A DNA stretch of 64,000 bases, from contig OY754469.1 of NCBI GenBank assembly GCA_963575645.1, forward strand, positions 43,296,753 through 43,360,752. The letters are read 5' to 3'. Below, in pieces: positions 23,196-36,052 of the stretch (positions within the stretch are counted from its first letter, which is position 1; the number at the start of each line of letters is the position of its first letter). This DNA is from Xanthostigma xanthostigma (Eukaryota; Arthropoda; Insecta; Raphidioptera; Raphidiidae). Made by a program: the position numbers and the translations under genes. Under the pieces are notes generated by a model. That model was not told where the DNA came from. It saw only the letters and a list, made by a program, of their open reading frames with translations, and searched no databases.

Positions 23196-23199
23196 ATAC

Positions 23200-23990
23200 T
23201 TTAAAATAGATTTTTGTCGACATCGACGGTAAAATATTATGACAGACAATCTAACAAACGTCTAGGAGGTTTTTTAAAATAAAATTTCTAGGCGTCTGTT
23301 TGTTTTGATGTTTGTGACTATCTTTCTGGTCAATTAATTTCAAATAAATAGGATTTTTAACGTAGTGTCATCAACTAAGTTAAAAGTTGCGGTTTGCTTA
23401 AAACTAATTAATTAAATAACTACTAATTTCATTAATCTTAAAACCTTTCTAAGACATTACTATTGATTTTAAATATTTTGAATTCTTATTTAGGTTTTAA
23501 AATATTATACCTAATTTCTATTGGATTGAAAAATACATAATTCGATACAAAAATTAAAAAAAAGTTAAGTCCGTATTACATTATTTTTCCGGTAGAAATA
23601 TTACCAATAATTTGGGGTTAATTAGTTGATATAAAAAGAACATTTATACTACAAAAAAAAATACATCATCCGTCTAATTTTAATATACCATTCAGGGGTA
23701 TTTGTAGATACCTACGTTTTAGAATTTAGATCATAAAATTTTACCTGTAATTGATACCTAACAAGTTTGCTGTAAAAAGACCTTTAGTAGGTACTACATA
23801 ATATATTATTACGTAATTAAAATTTATCACCGATATTTGTGCTGCATTATGGCTTGTATAATCGACACTGCACTTTTAATTTGAATCTATATATTTATAG
23901 AAACCCAGTATGTCTAGTGCATTTTAATTTCTGCGAACCAGTCTAATATTAGCATGCTACACGACAGCTCGACATTCCTCACAACGCATT
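23200..23990. other. AT-rich intron without recognised features
   Basis: No coding frame, repeat structure or transposon end found on either strand. Confidence 0.5.
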
Positions 23991-24179
23991 AAATTGCTCA
24001 ATAAGTATAGATATACAGGGTGTACTTTTAACAGTGCGAAATCACCACCGACAGCGTGGCTGTGATCCATCCATGACGAAGCAAAGTCTTATAGATGAGT
24101 TAATATAATAATAATATAAAGGAGGAGGAATGTTTGGTTGAGGATCAGAAATAAGCTTTACATCCTCCTAAAATTTGGT

Positions 24180-24360
24180 TTCGATCCGCTCATTCGTTTG
24201 AACTGTATCGTGTTCACAGACAAACAGACTAACAGAGTTTTTCCAAAAATATGTTTTTTGGATTTAGGGGACCTCAAAACGGAAAGATATTGTAAAATTT
24301 TTGAAAACTGATTTTTGGCCTAAACTAGTACAATTCCCCACTTGTGGGTTGGAATGGTAA
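24180..24360 (-). repeat. Dispersed repeat, family X, partial copy
   Basis: CCGCTCATTCGTTTGAACTG and CAAAACGGAAAGATATTGTA through CACTTGTGGGTTGGAATGG match the larger copies at 39483-40140 and 42728-43385. Confidence 0.6.
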
Positions 24361-26089
24361 AAATATGAAATATTAAATCTATTTTATTTTTCGTCGTACA
24401 ATCGGTATGCAATGCAACATAGGTAATATATGCATGCATTTAACTCGCTGACATAACTCTCTGTAAAATGATTGCAAATCTTAAAATTGATTAATATTAA
24501 AAGAAAAAAAAAACAACTATAATACCTATGCTAAAGATCAAAGTGTTGTGTTAAGAAGCTAATGTAAAAAATTTTTTTATAAATTCTGCAACTGTTGAGC
24601 CTAGCTTGAAATATTGTGTCTTACAATCTGAGGATAACTAATCAGCGTATAAATATGTGACAGCATAACAGAGGACAACCGAAACATTTTTGATTACAAA
24701 TCGGTATGAAAAAACTATTTTTAGGGTTCCGTATTTCACATTAATATATATGACATCTATGTAGAAATTTCTCCGCGTTATTTGAGCGAATTATAAAAAA
24801 TAAAACAGTTTTCTTAAAATTTCCCCCCCTGGCACCGAAATTCAAAAATCAGGCACAACTAGATCTCGGAAGGAATCGAAAAAAAAGAGTTTCAAAAACG
24901 GTTGAGCAGATTAATAGGGGGAGTGGGGGAGATTTTACTGAAAAATATAATAGGTACGTAAAATTGTTCAGTCAGTAATAGTGTGCGTAATTTAAATGAT
25001 TGTAGATTACAGACGCTCAACAACTGAGGTCATCAGCGTCTATGCGTAATTTGAAACAAATTATAGACCTTATCGTCTAATAAAACACATTTAAAGCCTA
25101 CAACTGCAGACGTTTAAAGTGCGCTATCGCAAAAATTAATATATTTTTAAACTATAGAGGTCATTATTATTTACAAATAGCTGACACTGTTTCGCTATTA
25201 AATTAAAATTAGCAGCAAAGGTCATGATTGTTTAAATATCAATTATATGGATCGATTGAAATTTTATTGAAATACGTTTATAAAATACAACTAAGTAAAT
25301 TGAATCAAAGGCTCATATTCTGGCTCTAAAGATGAAAATATATTTTTCGAAACGTCAGCCACAAGTGAAACATTTTCTTTTTAAGTTGTTCGTCAACCAA
25401 AATTTCCCGCAACATCTAATGTTTATTGGAATAAAACTAATACGCACAAATAAGTAACATTTATTATTATTGCATTTACTCCAAAAGGACATTCACTCCA
25501 TCGATTTAAATGTTCAAAAATAACAGTCTCGATCCTGGCAATGTTCCTAAACATGTAGGTATTTACCGTGGTAAACAATTGTCGCCGTTCTTAAATCTCA
25601 GTTTATGCCGTTGAACCAGGATATTTATATAGACCACAGAGTCATTAAACAAGAAGTTTCGCTCAAATAGACTGTTTTGTTCCAACTATAGAACTGTTTC
25701 AAGCACTTAATCAAATCGTCCAGCTATCGAACTGCTTCAAGCACTTATTCAAATCAGCACAACGGGTGAAATTCATTTCCGAAAGCTTCACGCAACTTTA
25801 AGCTTTCCACCACTGTTCTTCATTTTTTTGACACAATATTATTATGGTATCTAGATCTATTTCTTCTTGATGTAAAAATTTGTAATTTTAATAATAATTT
25901 GGAACAAGAATCTCCACTGTAGCAAACTTGACAAATTGTGATTTATTATTCAAAATATTTATTTTGACTTCTTAAATAACAACACTTCAATTATCCATCA
26001 CAATATCAAACATAAACTGTACCACGAATAAGTACAAAAAAGAAACATTTTTTGTTGGGTCTTATTGAATTTTAAAGAACCAAAAATCG

Positions 26090-26260
26090 AGTAAGAGCAC
26101 GTGTCGATGAGGTCAGATGACTCTGACAGATTATGAGTTAGTCACGAGGTACGGTTCTCCGTGCAAACAGTGGACAGACGACCGGAAGATCACGTGCCAA
26201 CAAAACACTCCCGACGTTTGCTATTCAAATTAGCATCGTGTGCTCACTCTTATACTAATT
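26090..26260. promoter_or_regulatory. Candidate regulatory island
   Basis: A short CpG-containing, non-repetitive stretch with two CACGTG E-boxes (near 26099 and 26191) and an ETS-like CCGGAAG, set in AT-rich intron 5 kb upstream of exon 21072. I found no clear exon or initiator, so this is speculative. Confidence 0.2.
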
Positions 26261-26433
26261 GCTATTCAACAGATTCGATCTGTATGTTTAAATAATACAA
26301 CGATACACCTGCATTTTCTATAGTATGTTCACTTTATTTCTAATTGGACCGAAGAAAATAAAATCTCTTCTGATGACTTCATCATTTTGTTAAAAAAATC
26401 CAAAGAGTATGAAATATCCAAGTAAGCAGGCTT

Positions 26434-26920
26434 TCCAAATCTTGGTTTCCGGGCTTGTAGGATGTGGTCCATTGCTATTTCAATCTGACGTTTCGTCTAG
26501 ACATTATCAAATGCGATGTGGCAGCGGGCGAAGTGGCACAGGTAAGTGAGTCGACGACTGGTGTTCTCCCTTCATTTATGCTCAGCGTGTTAGTATTTTC
26601 TGCACGGTCGTAGGTTGTTCTTCGCAGTCGTTTGGTATTGCTCAGTGCTAATGTCCAGGTTTTACTATTAGATTCGGACATTCTTCTTTTCTGTTGAAAT
26701 GGTGCGTGTATTCCTGTACTTCGATGGCCACCCTGTACATGCGCGGATAATAACTCGATGTTCTGTCTATAATTTTGGTTTCTTCGAAGAGGATCTCCTG
26801 TTTGTCCAGTGTTAATGTTTACTCAGCTACTGCAGATTTTTCAATGTACCTCGAAGTCTATACAACTTGAGATAGAAATACCAATAAACCACGGCATACA
26901 GGCCCGGGAACCAAGAAGTC
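26434..26920 (-). mobile_element. Penelope-like element 3' fragment with GIY-YIG remnant
   Basis: Read on the minus strand, degenerate frames between about 26850 and 26480 give EETKIIDRTSSYYPRMYRVA, IEVQEYTHHFNRKEE and KTWTLALSNTK. These match the C-terminal end of the GIY-YIG endonuclease region of Penelope-like elements, where IE..K....NFNR precedes LS.TW.PAL. Frames shift between the blocks, so it is dead. Both ends carry inverted copies of the terminus TCTTGGTTTCCGGGCTTGTA shared with 47942-48240, and GACGTTTCGTCTAGACATTA lies inside (hammerhead-like when inverted). Confidence 0.65.
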
Positions 26921-26999
26921 CTAGTGACAATGAGTTCTGAAATACAGTTGAAATAAAAACAATCATAGACACTCATGTTCTCGTCAGATTAAGATGAAA

Positions 27000-27210
27000 T
27001 TTAGCACACATGACCGATGACAATACAAAATCTGGTAGCTAGTTGATCGGCCCGGATTTCGTCCGGGTGCAAATTCACCCAGTTCTCGTTAACCGATTTA
27101 GTTGAAGTTTGGCACAAATGTGTAGTTTAGATGAAAATACAATATTATGATAACTAGCTGACTTGTCCGGGTTTCGTTCGAGTGCAAATCGCCTTTTTTG
27201 TAAAGCACAC
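27000..27210. repeat. Two LINE-tail-like fragments in tandem
   Basis: TAGCTAGTTGATCGGCCCGG..CGTCCGGGTGCAAAT and, about 120 bp later, AACTAGCTGACTTGTCCGGG..GTTCGAGTGCAAAT are two copies of a 3'-end motif, with TTTGGCACA/TTTAGCACACA segments between. Probably tandem non-LTR tails. Confidence 0.4.
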
Positions 27211-27929
27211 CAAATCGGTTACCCATAAATTATTATTTAGTAGACTATCAATCATATATAAAAACCGTTTTTGTATTTCTTCTGCATTATCAGTCGCAGA
27301 AATTTGGCATCACATCTAATCACAATTTCAAAGAACCCAATATAGCATTGGAATTCCTTTTGTTTTATGAAATGGCAAACAATGCATTTCGTTATTATTC
27401 AAACAATTTTAAACAATTCTTGGAATTGTAGACATTAGTTGTCATACGAATAATAATGTAATGTAAACAAGTTGTCCAAGAATTATGCTTTTTTAATGGC
27501 TGTACATTTGTACACTGAATAATAAATAGTTATTTAGAATTATGTCTACATAGACGAGCATCCGAGTACTGTCTACATAACAGAGACAAAAAAAGTGAGA
27601 TGGTAAATTTTTTTCGTCATAAATGAACACTGTCGACCGAAAACTAAGACTAATTAAACCATTGGTGTAGAAACAGGGGGGTCAGGACCCTAGAATATTA
27701 ATTGTTCACGTACAAATAACAAGATATATCTACAATGATTTACATATTAATTTCTTTGTCGTGAAATTTCTCCAGAAAGTCGTGCTGATCGATTTCGCTT
27801 CTATGAACAGTTTTCAAATTTTGTATATGTGGCAGCTGGTAATGGTAGGTATAGAGTTGAAGAGTTGAAAATTTAGCCCCCTTAGGATAAAATCTTTGCT
27901 ACGCCTATGAATTAAACCAATTTTTTTAC

Positions 27930-29200
27930 GAACCGTTGCATTAGTATTAGCACAAACATGACGGAATTTTCTTAAATAAATGTTCAGTTCGAATAATAAT
28001 TAATAATTGTTATTGTACAAACAAAATTTAATTTTTTCTATATATAAAAGTTCCCAAAAATATAAATAGATAAAATAATATTTCATTTTCATGACAAACT
28101 TGAATATCTCACAGAACTATACTGATAAAATATTGTAAAAATTAATAATGATATTTTACTTTGCAAGTAAAATTAGATTTCAACACACATATTTTTTATT
28201 TTGACTTTCTATAATAATTAAAACTTTGTTTAATTCATTCCTAAAAATCAATGGACGTAGCAGCTTTAAAACTTAAAAACTGGAGGTTTGTAAATGACGT
28301 TAAATCTAAGCTCAAAATTACCTTATTAAATCATGAATGAAATCATTCGCAAACGGTTACCTTGAATATTTCATTTTTCTTCCGTTTTTCCTCGTAACAA
28401 ATATTAAACAAAACCATAATTCACTCCTGATCACAATTAAAATCAAATATTCACATACAATCTATACTCTATAGTCTATACACTCTATACTCACATTTCA
28501 ATCTATAAAATGTGTGGTTATTGGGACACAATTTAAAAAAAAAATCACTTCTATTAAAAATTCATCTTTAGCTATGTAATCAAAACTCGTAAGTATTTAA
28601 TTTTTATACTATGAAAAATTATTTATTTAAATAAATGATCAAAACTGTATATTATAATGAACTACTCCATCAAACCATTAGTTGCAAACTGAGCAAAATA
28701 TCCTTATTACAAAACAATCGAAGTGATATCCATTGACTTGCATTATGAAAGAATGCAAGTGTGACCGCAGTTTCCTGTTTTGAGGTCTTATTTTTTCCCA
28801 TATTATGATCAGAACAATATTCCACGTATTTCTATCATAGAGGATAAAATATGGCGACCAAATATTTGAAAGATATGACCTCTAATCCAACACTCAGGAA
28901 CCACAAGAATTTCGTGTGGAAACGAATTAATTTATAAAAGAGATTAACATAATAACAGGTTTCAAATAACTTCATACATATGTATGTACATTATATTATG
29001 TAGGTGCATAGGTACATGAGTACAACCACAGTCTGTGAGTACAACGTACCATCAATAAAAAGCCGCGCCTTACAGATAAAAAAAGTTCAGTGGCATCCAA
29101 TCTTACCGAATGTAGTGTAAATTGTACTATCTACATTTAGACATCGAAGGTCTTAGTCCATAAGTTTCCTCAAAACAATTCAGTGGCGCTTATTCACCTT
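27930..29200. other. AT-rich intron without recognised features
   Basis: No convincing frame, transposon end or array; only simple AT-rich sequence and a short TATACTCTATAGTCTATACA-type tract near 28460. Confidence 0.45.
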
Positions 29201-29203
29201 TTA

Positions 29204-29506
29204 AAGTGAAACTTTTATTCTATCGCCCCGAATTTTTCTGGCCGTCTGTTGCATGTCGCATTAAAGTGAAAGGCGTTCGGAGTAGGCGCTCGGTAGAGCA
29301 GCCAAGGCCAATATGGCGGCGCCCATGGTTAGCATCAGCTGACCGTGTAGTATGTATAACACATAGTCAGTCTGTCATGCGGGCAAGTGCTGTACAGTGT
29401 TTACATGTTTTTATTCATGTATTCATGTGAATATTGTTGTTTATAATTAATCGTGATGGATAAGTGTCTACAATCCAACGCCTACAATCCAATAAAAGTT
29501 TCACTT
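29204..29506. mobile_element. Short TIR element with a CpG-rich core
   Basis: A perfect 16-bp inverted pair, AAGTGAAACTTTTATT at 29204-29219 and its inverse at 29491-29506, encloses a 270-bp core that is unusually GC-rich for this window and contains AATATGGCGGCGCCCATGG. The open frame through it has no recognisable protein. It may be a MITE or a transposon end carrying promoter-like sequence. Confidence 0.45.
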
Positions 29507-29853
29507 GCGTCGCGGTTTCTTAAAACCACACAACTGGTTTTTTATAGATCATTTTCCGTAAAAAAATGTTTTTTATATCTACATCTAATAAATAAATTTC
29601 GTACCTAATTCTTATTCTAGTAAAGCAGTATAACTCAGATGTCACTCACAACAGAGAAAAGGCAGCACGCAAAAGTAGCATACAATGACGTATATACTCT
29701 ACAATGAGGTGTTTTGCCAGACGAATGTAAAACAAGCCTTTGTAACGTTCATTGCTAGGGCAGTCAAAGGAAAGCATGAGATCGAAATTCGAGTGGGTAC
29801 ACTTTTATCAATGTAGAGTTCAACTCATAGTTGCTTGCTTGCTTCAGCTACAC

Positions 29854-30047
29854 CAGGGGCGGGCAAATCTTTTGATCGTCGGGCCACATTGCTGATGAAA
29901 ATTTGACCGTGGGGCAAAAATTAGGAGAGCAAAAAAAAAGGTCCTTTTATTTTCGCTCTTAATAATCATTTATAAAATGCTTCGCGGACCGGAAAAAATT
30001 CTACTGCGGGCCGGACCAGCCCGCGGGCCGCCATTTGCCCAGGCCTG
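29854..30047. mobile_element. Short hAT element with 8-bp target duplication
   Basis: 194 bp, ends CAGGGGCGGGCAAA and TTTGCCCAGGCCTG, flanked by AGCTACAC (29846-29853) and AACTACAC (30048-30055), a 7/8 match. Contains GGGCCGGACCAGCCCGCGGG. CAGGGG..GGCAAA ends are typical of hAT non-autonomous elements. Confidence 0.75.
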
Positions 30048-31103
30048 AACTACACCTATGAAATACCAACAATGAATCCGATCAACGACGTCGTATGCAA
30101 TTTGATTCAGGCACCGTTATTTCAATGAAAAAATGACGATAAAAATATAATATAAAATGTAAAAATTCATAGCAACTAAAATTAAGCTATATTTGATATT
30201 TTTGGGCACAAATCTGATAATCGCATTATGACGGTGGATGGCGTAACAAAAAACTTCCAGGCACACGTTTTTTGTTACGTCATTCAACATCGTAATACGC
30301 CCGTTATATTACGGTACCGTTACCTTAAGAAACCGAGACTTAAGCCTCTAAGATGGTTATTGATTAGATGTATAATCATCAAATCTTCCCAATAAATAAA
30401 TCTAACATTACACGAATCGCTTTTGTTTCCGGTAAGGAAGAAGGGAGATAACTTATCCATGTTTTTCAAACTTTCTCCAAAAATACCGTTTGCCTAAAGA
30501 ATACAACGAAATTCAAAATGTAATTCGGTAAATCATTATTACAATACTTTTAAAATCAGTTATCAGAATAGAAACATATTTTATCAGTTATCAGAATGGA
30601 TATAAATTTTAAATCGTAACGTAGCCAATCTTTTTTTAAATATTTGCACAATAATCGAATATTCTAGTTACTTACAATATTCTCTATTATCAACATAAAA
30701 AGATGAGTAATGCGTATAACAAATAGGCTATTAAAATCCATACCTAATATCAAAGAAACAATTTGTTATTTCTCGTTAAAACAACAATTAGTCAGATATT
30801 ATAAGATGATTACAGTATCTCATATTTCTATGGAATTCACATGTTTGTAAACATTGAAAACCGCAGTGTTCGTTGTTGTAGTATCTATTTAATTGAATTT
30901 GAGTAGACAATAAAACATTCCAGTTATTGTAGCTGCGGTTCTCGTGGTAATGTGCAGTTACTAATAAACATACTATATTTTATTAGTGTATTTGCCATAA
31001 GGCACTTACACTATTGGCGTCGGTCGGATGGCGGGACCTAGGGGTCGGACCAAAATTTCTCGACGTTTCATAAGTTTCTAAGAAGTTTGGCACCATTTTT
31101 GGA

Positions 31104-31121
31104 AATGTTTATATATATATG

Positions 31122-31158
<37 letters not shown>

Positions 31159-31165
31159 ATATATG
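31104..31165. repeat. (TA)n microsatellite
   Basis: An almost pure TA dinucleotide tract with a few G/T interruptions. It is followed by a LINE-tail-like segment (GTTAGCACGATAACTCTCGA, then AAATTTGGTCCACACG) to about 31450. Confidence 0.85.
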
Positions 31166-31885
31166 TGTTAGCACGATAACTCTCGACAGACTTAATCGAT
31201 TTAAACGAAATTTGGTCCACACGTTGGAATCCATCACCGCACGAAGCCTATTAAAAATGGGCCTAATCGGGCCATGTTAAGGGTGGTATTTAGGGGTTGA
31301 AAAAAGTTTTCGGGCCCAAAAATACCGAAAAAATTCTCAGAATCGTTTCAAAATTGAAATTTAACCCTTTAGTAATTATTAAAATGTGCAGCTAAAATTT
31401 TAAAAAAATCGGCCCCACAGGACCGGACTTACAAATTTTATGAAAACACAAGTTTACTGATATAGATTTACATATAGAAGGGTGTATATAATTTAGTACA
31501 GATGTTGAATTGATATGTAGTATTAAAATTAACTAAAAAAATGTTGTTTTAAGGGGTGTATTAAGGGGTAATTTTTTTTATTTTGTTCAAAAACAAAGTT
31601 AAGCTCATACAATAGAGCCACACTGCCTATAAAAGCAAATACACTATATTGTCGGCAGGGTTTCGCACTGCGACCCGAGTTTTTTCATTTATTATTGCTA
31701 CATTAAAAAAAAGATATAATAGCATTTATTTTCACATAGAAATGCTGCGTGCATTTTTGCCTTGTTTGAGTAATTAATTAGAAATACTACAGTAAATTGC
31801 TCATTCTGGTCTTATCTGCACATAATTTCCATGGAAGTGTGTGTTTCGTGAAAGTTTTTAGGCGCGAATAGTGTAGCTAAAGCAT

Positions 31886-32492
31886 CCTTCACACGATGCA
31901 GGATTTCGTGTTCGCTAGCTTGCTTGAAGTCTTGCAGGCTGCCATGCGTATCCTGCTTTGTGGTTGGTAGGGAGCACTGCTAGTTTCGCTTCACATTCAG
32001 CTTACTTGTTTGCTCGCTGTTTTGCTAGCTTGACACTTGACAATTATATTTGAAATTTAAATATGGATGTAATGGTTGTACAAGAAATAATTCGTCGTAG
32101 ACGAATTGCTACTATGACTTTAATAATGATTGAAAAGCTTCGGGAGAGAAAATAAAAATCAAAGAAAAAAATTATTTCCTGTCGAGTCCATTTACATTTT
32201 GATTTTACAACTTTTGGCCCCATCGCTGTTCACTTGAAAGCTTTTTCAAACAACACCATATTTAACGAATGTCAGATGATATCACGTTATAAAATATGAC
32301 TCCATAATTGGCCAAATTCTCAAACTAGCAGGCAGCGCTGCATGAAAAATAGCACTGAACCTATCACCCAAATATAGCAAGATAGCGAGCAGCGGACCAA
32401 TCAGTGACGTCACATCCAACAGCGTAGCGTGCAAAGCTGCCAGCAAGACTCCAAGTAAGCCAGCGAGCAGGAAATCCTGCACCGTGTGAAGG
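31886..32492. mobile_element. TIR transposon remnant, Harbinger-like (tentative)
   Basis: Inverted ends CCTTCACACGATGCAGGATT and AATCCTGCACCGTGTGAAGG. The subterminal regions also pair (GCTTGCTTGAAGTCTTGCAGG against its inverse). A short plus-strand frame at about 32063 (MDVMVVQEIIRRRRIATM) ends after 30 codons. Flanks share AGCTAAAGC, and AGCTAAAGCGCC recurs at 48878, so it appears inserted in another repeat. Confidence 0.55.
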
Positions 32493-32617
32493 GGCCTTAA
32501 GCTAAAGCTAAAGTGTCTATGGAAAGAGACGTACACATCAATTATCACATGATCTAAATCTAAAGAACTAGCGGACGTTATTACAGGCTGTCTAGCGGAA
32601 TTATTTTATGTACATTT

Positions 32618-33044
32618 AGTCAGAGTGCCCGTCGGCAAAAATTCTACTGACACATACTCTCCCCAAACTTTGTATATGGCTTCATTAGGCCTAGTATGAC
32701 ACCTATTTCCTCTATGACTTTTTCATTTAAAATGTCTGACACCTCGAATATGTTTGACATATTCGAGGTGTCAGACATTTTAAATGGTTCATGTTATTTG
32801 TCAGAGAACATTATTTTAGCGTTTTGGTTGAAGCTTTTAAGCTATCCAATTAAAAAACAAACAGTATTTATACATTTTTTACATGTCGTCAAAACGACAT
32901 CTTTCGGAAAATTTAGAGGGAAAACGCCCCAAAATCAAGAAAAGTCATAGAGGAAATAGCTATCAGACTAGGCCTAATGAAGCCATATACAAAGTTTGGC
33001 AGAGTATGTGTCAGTAAAATTTTTGCCGACGGGCACTCTGACTA
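32618..33044. mobile_element. TIR element with internal palindrome
   Basis: Inverted ends AGTCAGAGTGCCCGTCGGCA (32618) and its inverse (to 33043), with TA on both sides. The internal palindrome at about 32728-32789 (CATTTAAAATGTCTGACACC and its inverse) has arms of about 30 bp. A related right half is at 36268-36562. Confidence 0.75.
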
Positions 33045-33519
33045 ATTGAAAAGTATTTTTTTCATGAAAAATCTTCCGAAAAATTCCCAGAAAAATAATT
33101 ATTTTTTATCTATTTGTCACTTAGATTCCAATCCTAAGGAAATGTGGGGCGAGTCTATTGCTGAAATTCAGATAATTCTGGGTTATGCTAACAAAACATC
33201 TTCAACAAAACAATGCGAAATAGTATCAAATAACAAATATGCCCTAACCGTTCCAACACAAACAAATGCACTCGACGTGTGTTCCAACATTTGACAGTTC
33301 TTGACGCGTTTAGCCAACTACACCATTGTTGCCTTTGACAAATAAACATGCCTACGTCTGTCCCGTCATTGTGTACATCTTTCAGCCGTGATTGGCCTAT
33401 TCATTACAAATTAGCGTACAATATATCCGTCTGTCGACAAAACTTGAACACAAAAAACATAAATTTGTGTTTATTAATGTCAAACCAAAACGACGGTGAA
33501 TGAAAAAGTCAATTATTAC

Positions 33520-33867
33520 TAGAGCTGTAAAAGTAACGAGAAATTGTGTACCCGTATGTATTCGTTACTTAAAGAACTAGTACCCGTTACTTTCGTATCG
33601 TTACGTTACTCGTTACTTTTCATACGACATACAATCGTGTACTAACAGCATCAAGCATGTACCATCGCATCGAGGCGCGTCGCATACGTGATACGATATG
33701 ACTTCGTTCGTATAACGTATAACCGCATCAAATTCAAACGAGTCGAACTGACATAGATACGACAAATGCGAGTAACGAAATGAATTTGTAAGTAACGATT
33801 CGTTACTTCAAGTCAGACGATGTACCCGTTACTCAGTAACGAATGCTTACGGTTTGTTACAGCTCTA
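33520..33867. mobile_element. hAT MITE with perfect 8-bp target duplication
   Basis: 348 bp, ends TAGAGCTGTAAA and GTTACAGCTCTA, flanked on both sides by ATTATTAC (33512-33519 and 33868-33875). The interior is a scatter of GTAACGA/TCGTTAC units in both orientations. Confidence 0.88.
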
Positions 33868-34471
33868 ATTATTACAATGCTGTATTTTTCGATTAGGGAT
33901 TTCCGTCTTGGCAGCCAGCGTGCCAGCCAACACAAGTCCCAGCAGGGATTTCAGTGGCAAAACCAGCCTCGTGTGCAGCGGTGTTAATATTACCTAACGG
34001 TAAATATCTATATGCAATAATTATATACGTATTTAAACTTATAAGCATTGAATAATGTTTTAGACAAGCTACGATATCTCCTATATTGAAATTTATTTAT
34101 TCCATATTTACACACATAAATAGTATATTTCTAATCTTATCAATTTGTACACAGGTGTGAAAATGTATTGATCACAAAAAATATAAACGGTATAATAATA
34201 ACCTTTTACAAAACTCTTTTGTTGGTAGTCAAGACGGTGTAGAATATGTAATAAATTTGCAAATATAATGGAACTTTTAATGTGTTTCTCCATCTTTTTT
34301 TATAAAAACCAGTTTTCATTTTTGCTAGGTGTGCATAACAATAATAATAAGATACTGACAGATAACTGCGACTGGATTGAGTTTTATATGAATATTTATG
34401 TCCTTTTTTTTCTCGCAAAATCTCGCAGTTGTAATAAATAAATTATGCAATTGTTGTTATTTTATGGAACA

Positions 34472-34948
34472 CTAGCCGTTACCCGCGGCTTCGCACGCGA
34501 TTGCGACGAAACACGGATGCATTCCCATTATTTGGCATATGAACTCTTTTCTTAATAAATTTCGAAATTGAGGACATTCACGTGATCAACGTCCTGAAAT
34601 GCCTTGAAAATGACACGCATGTTGATTTTTAGACTAATTACCTCTTTTCACCCTCTGAAGGGGTCGTTTTTGAAAAAGAATGAAGCACGTGTTTATTTAT
34701 TTGTTAACAGGAGTAATCCTGCGCATTTTCAAATTGATATAATATCTATCTTATATGATTTCTCCATGGAAATTTTGAACCCCCGTTACACCCTTTTAGG
34801 AACTGGATTTTCAAAAATTCGTTCTTAGCGAATGCCTACGTCATAATAACTATCTGTGTGCCAAATTTCAGCCCAATCTGTCCAGTAGTTTGAGCTGCGC
34901 GTTGATAGATCAGTCAATCAGTCACGGTTTCCTTTTATATATTTAGAT
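34472..34948 (-). mobile_element. LINE-like 3' fragment, family Y, copy 1
   Basis: Starts CTAGCCGTTACCCGCGGCTT and ends near TTTCCTTTTATATATTTAGA. The inverted copy at 39041-39408 matches along most of its length (for example AAAATTCGTTCTTAGCG and its inverse). Tails of this type belong to non-LTR retrotransposons. The open frame at 34604 is within it and is not a gene. Confidence 0.65.
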
Positions 34949-35577
34949 ATAGCTTATTATATAGCAAGCACCTGTATTTTTATAACGAAATCATGTAGGC
35001 GTATTTTCAACATGGAGCTATATTATGTAAATTTCGGATAGTAATATGTCTACCATAAAATAGTACATTGAATTCGTACCTGTGTGTGTTAAACTAACTA
35101 GATTTAATTTTTTTTTGTTTTTTTAAATGTGATTTTGTAAATATACTGTCTCAAGTATTAACGTACAGGGGCAGGAGGAAGATCAAACTCTAGTTTGATC
35201 CTGTCCGTATTGTCTAAAGTATATTTAGAGCAATAATGAATAAACTACTATTATTATGAATACATCGATTACCATAAATAAGGGGGTAGGAACACCATTA
35301 CTTACATTTACGTTCATGTATACAAAATTTCATTTTTCGCTGAATGTTTATTTTTAGACAACTACATATTATATCAAGTCATGATACTATACACACAAAT
35401 TTTATACTGGCCAATATAATTAGTCTGAAAGTAAAAATAAAATTGTAATTGAAAAGGTTAAAAAACTAATAAATTCAATGATAAACACTGTCTAAAAGCG
35501 AATATACAAACACCAGTTGCCACTGAAGCGCACATTCGCACGAAGTAATTTTTTCACTAATTAAATTCTATTTTTTA

Positions 35578-35760
35578 AATAAATAAAATTGTCGACCAAT
35601 TTTTTTCAGACTATAGGTAGGTATATTGACACAAAAAATAAAATTATAAAACAATATTCATTTATAATTTTATTTTTTGTGTCAATATATAGTCTGAAAA
35701 AAATGGGTCGACAATTTTATTTACTTGAAGAGTTCTATTCAGACGTTAATCAAAGATTAA
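35578..35760 (+). mobile_element. Penelope-like fragment, family A, copy 2
   Basis: Inverted arms (TTGTCGACCAATTTTTTTCA at 35590 and its inverse at about 35694-35720) followed by TTGAAGAGTTCTATTCAGAC, the same ORF start (EEFYSDVNQR) as at 18.75 kb. A short open frame spans it. Confidence 0.55.
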
Positions 35761-36052
35761 AATTCTATTTTCCTATGAAGATATCTTAAAAAATACAATA
35801 CGATATTTTAAAAAATCATATTTCAATATTTTTTATTTTAAATTACGCTGATTTAACAAGAAAAACTAGATCAGTTATTCAACGGTTTGCTAATTAATAC
35901 ACGTGGCTTAATTGATATTACATTGTTTAATATTACTACGTGATGAAAATGTCTCGATAATCTGTCACAGTACGTGCGAGATAATTATCAGAATATTAAA
36001 AAATAATATATTATTCAAGCGTAAATTATATTAAAAGAATCTACGTGTAACA

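Noticed and set aside
33046..33294. 82-codon plus frame beside the 32.6-kb TIR element
   Set aside because: It looks partly protein-like (NPKEMWGESIAEIQ) but has no recognised family, splice context or second copy in the window; kept out for lack of evidence.
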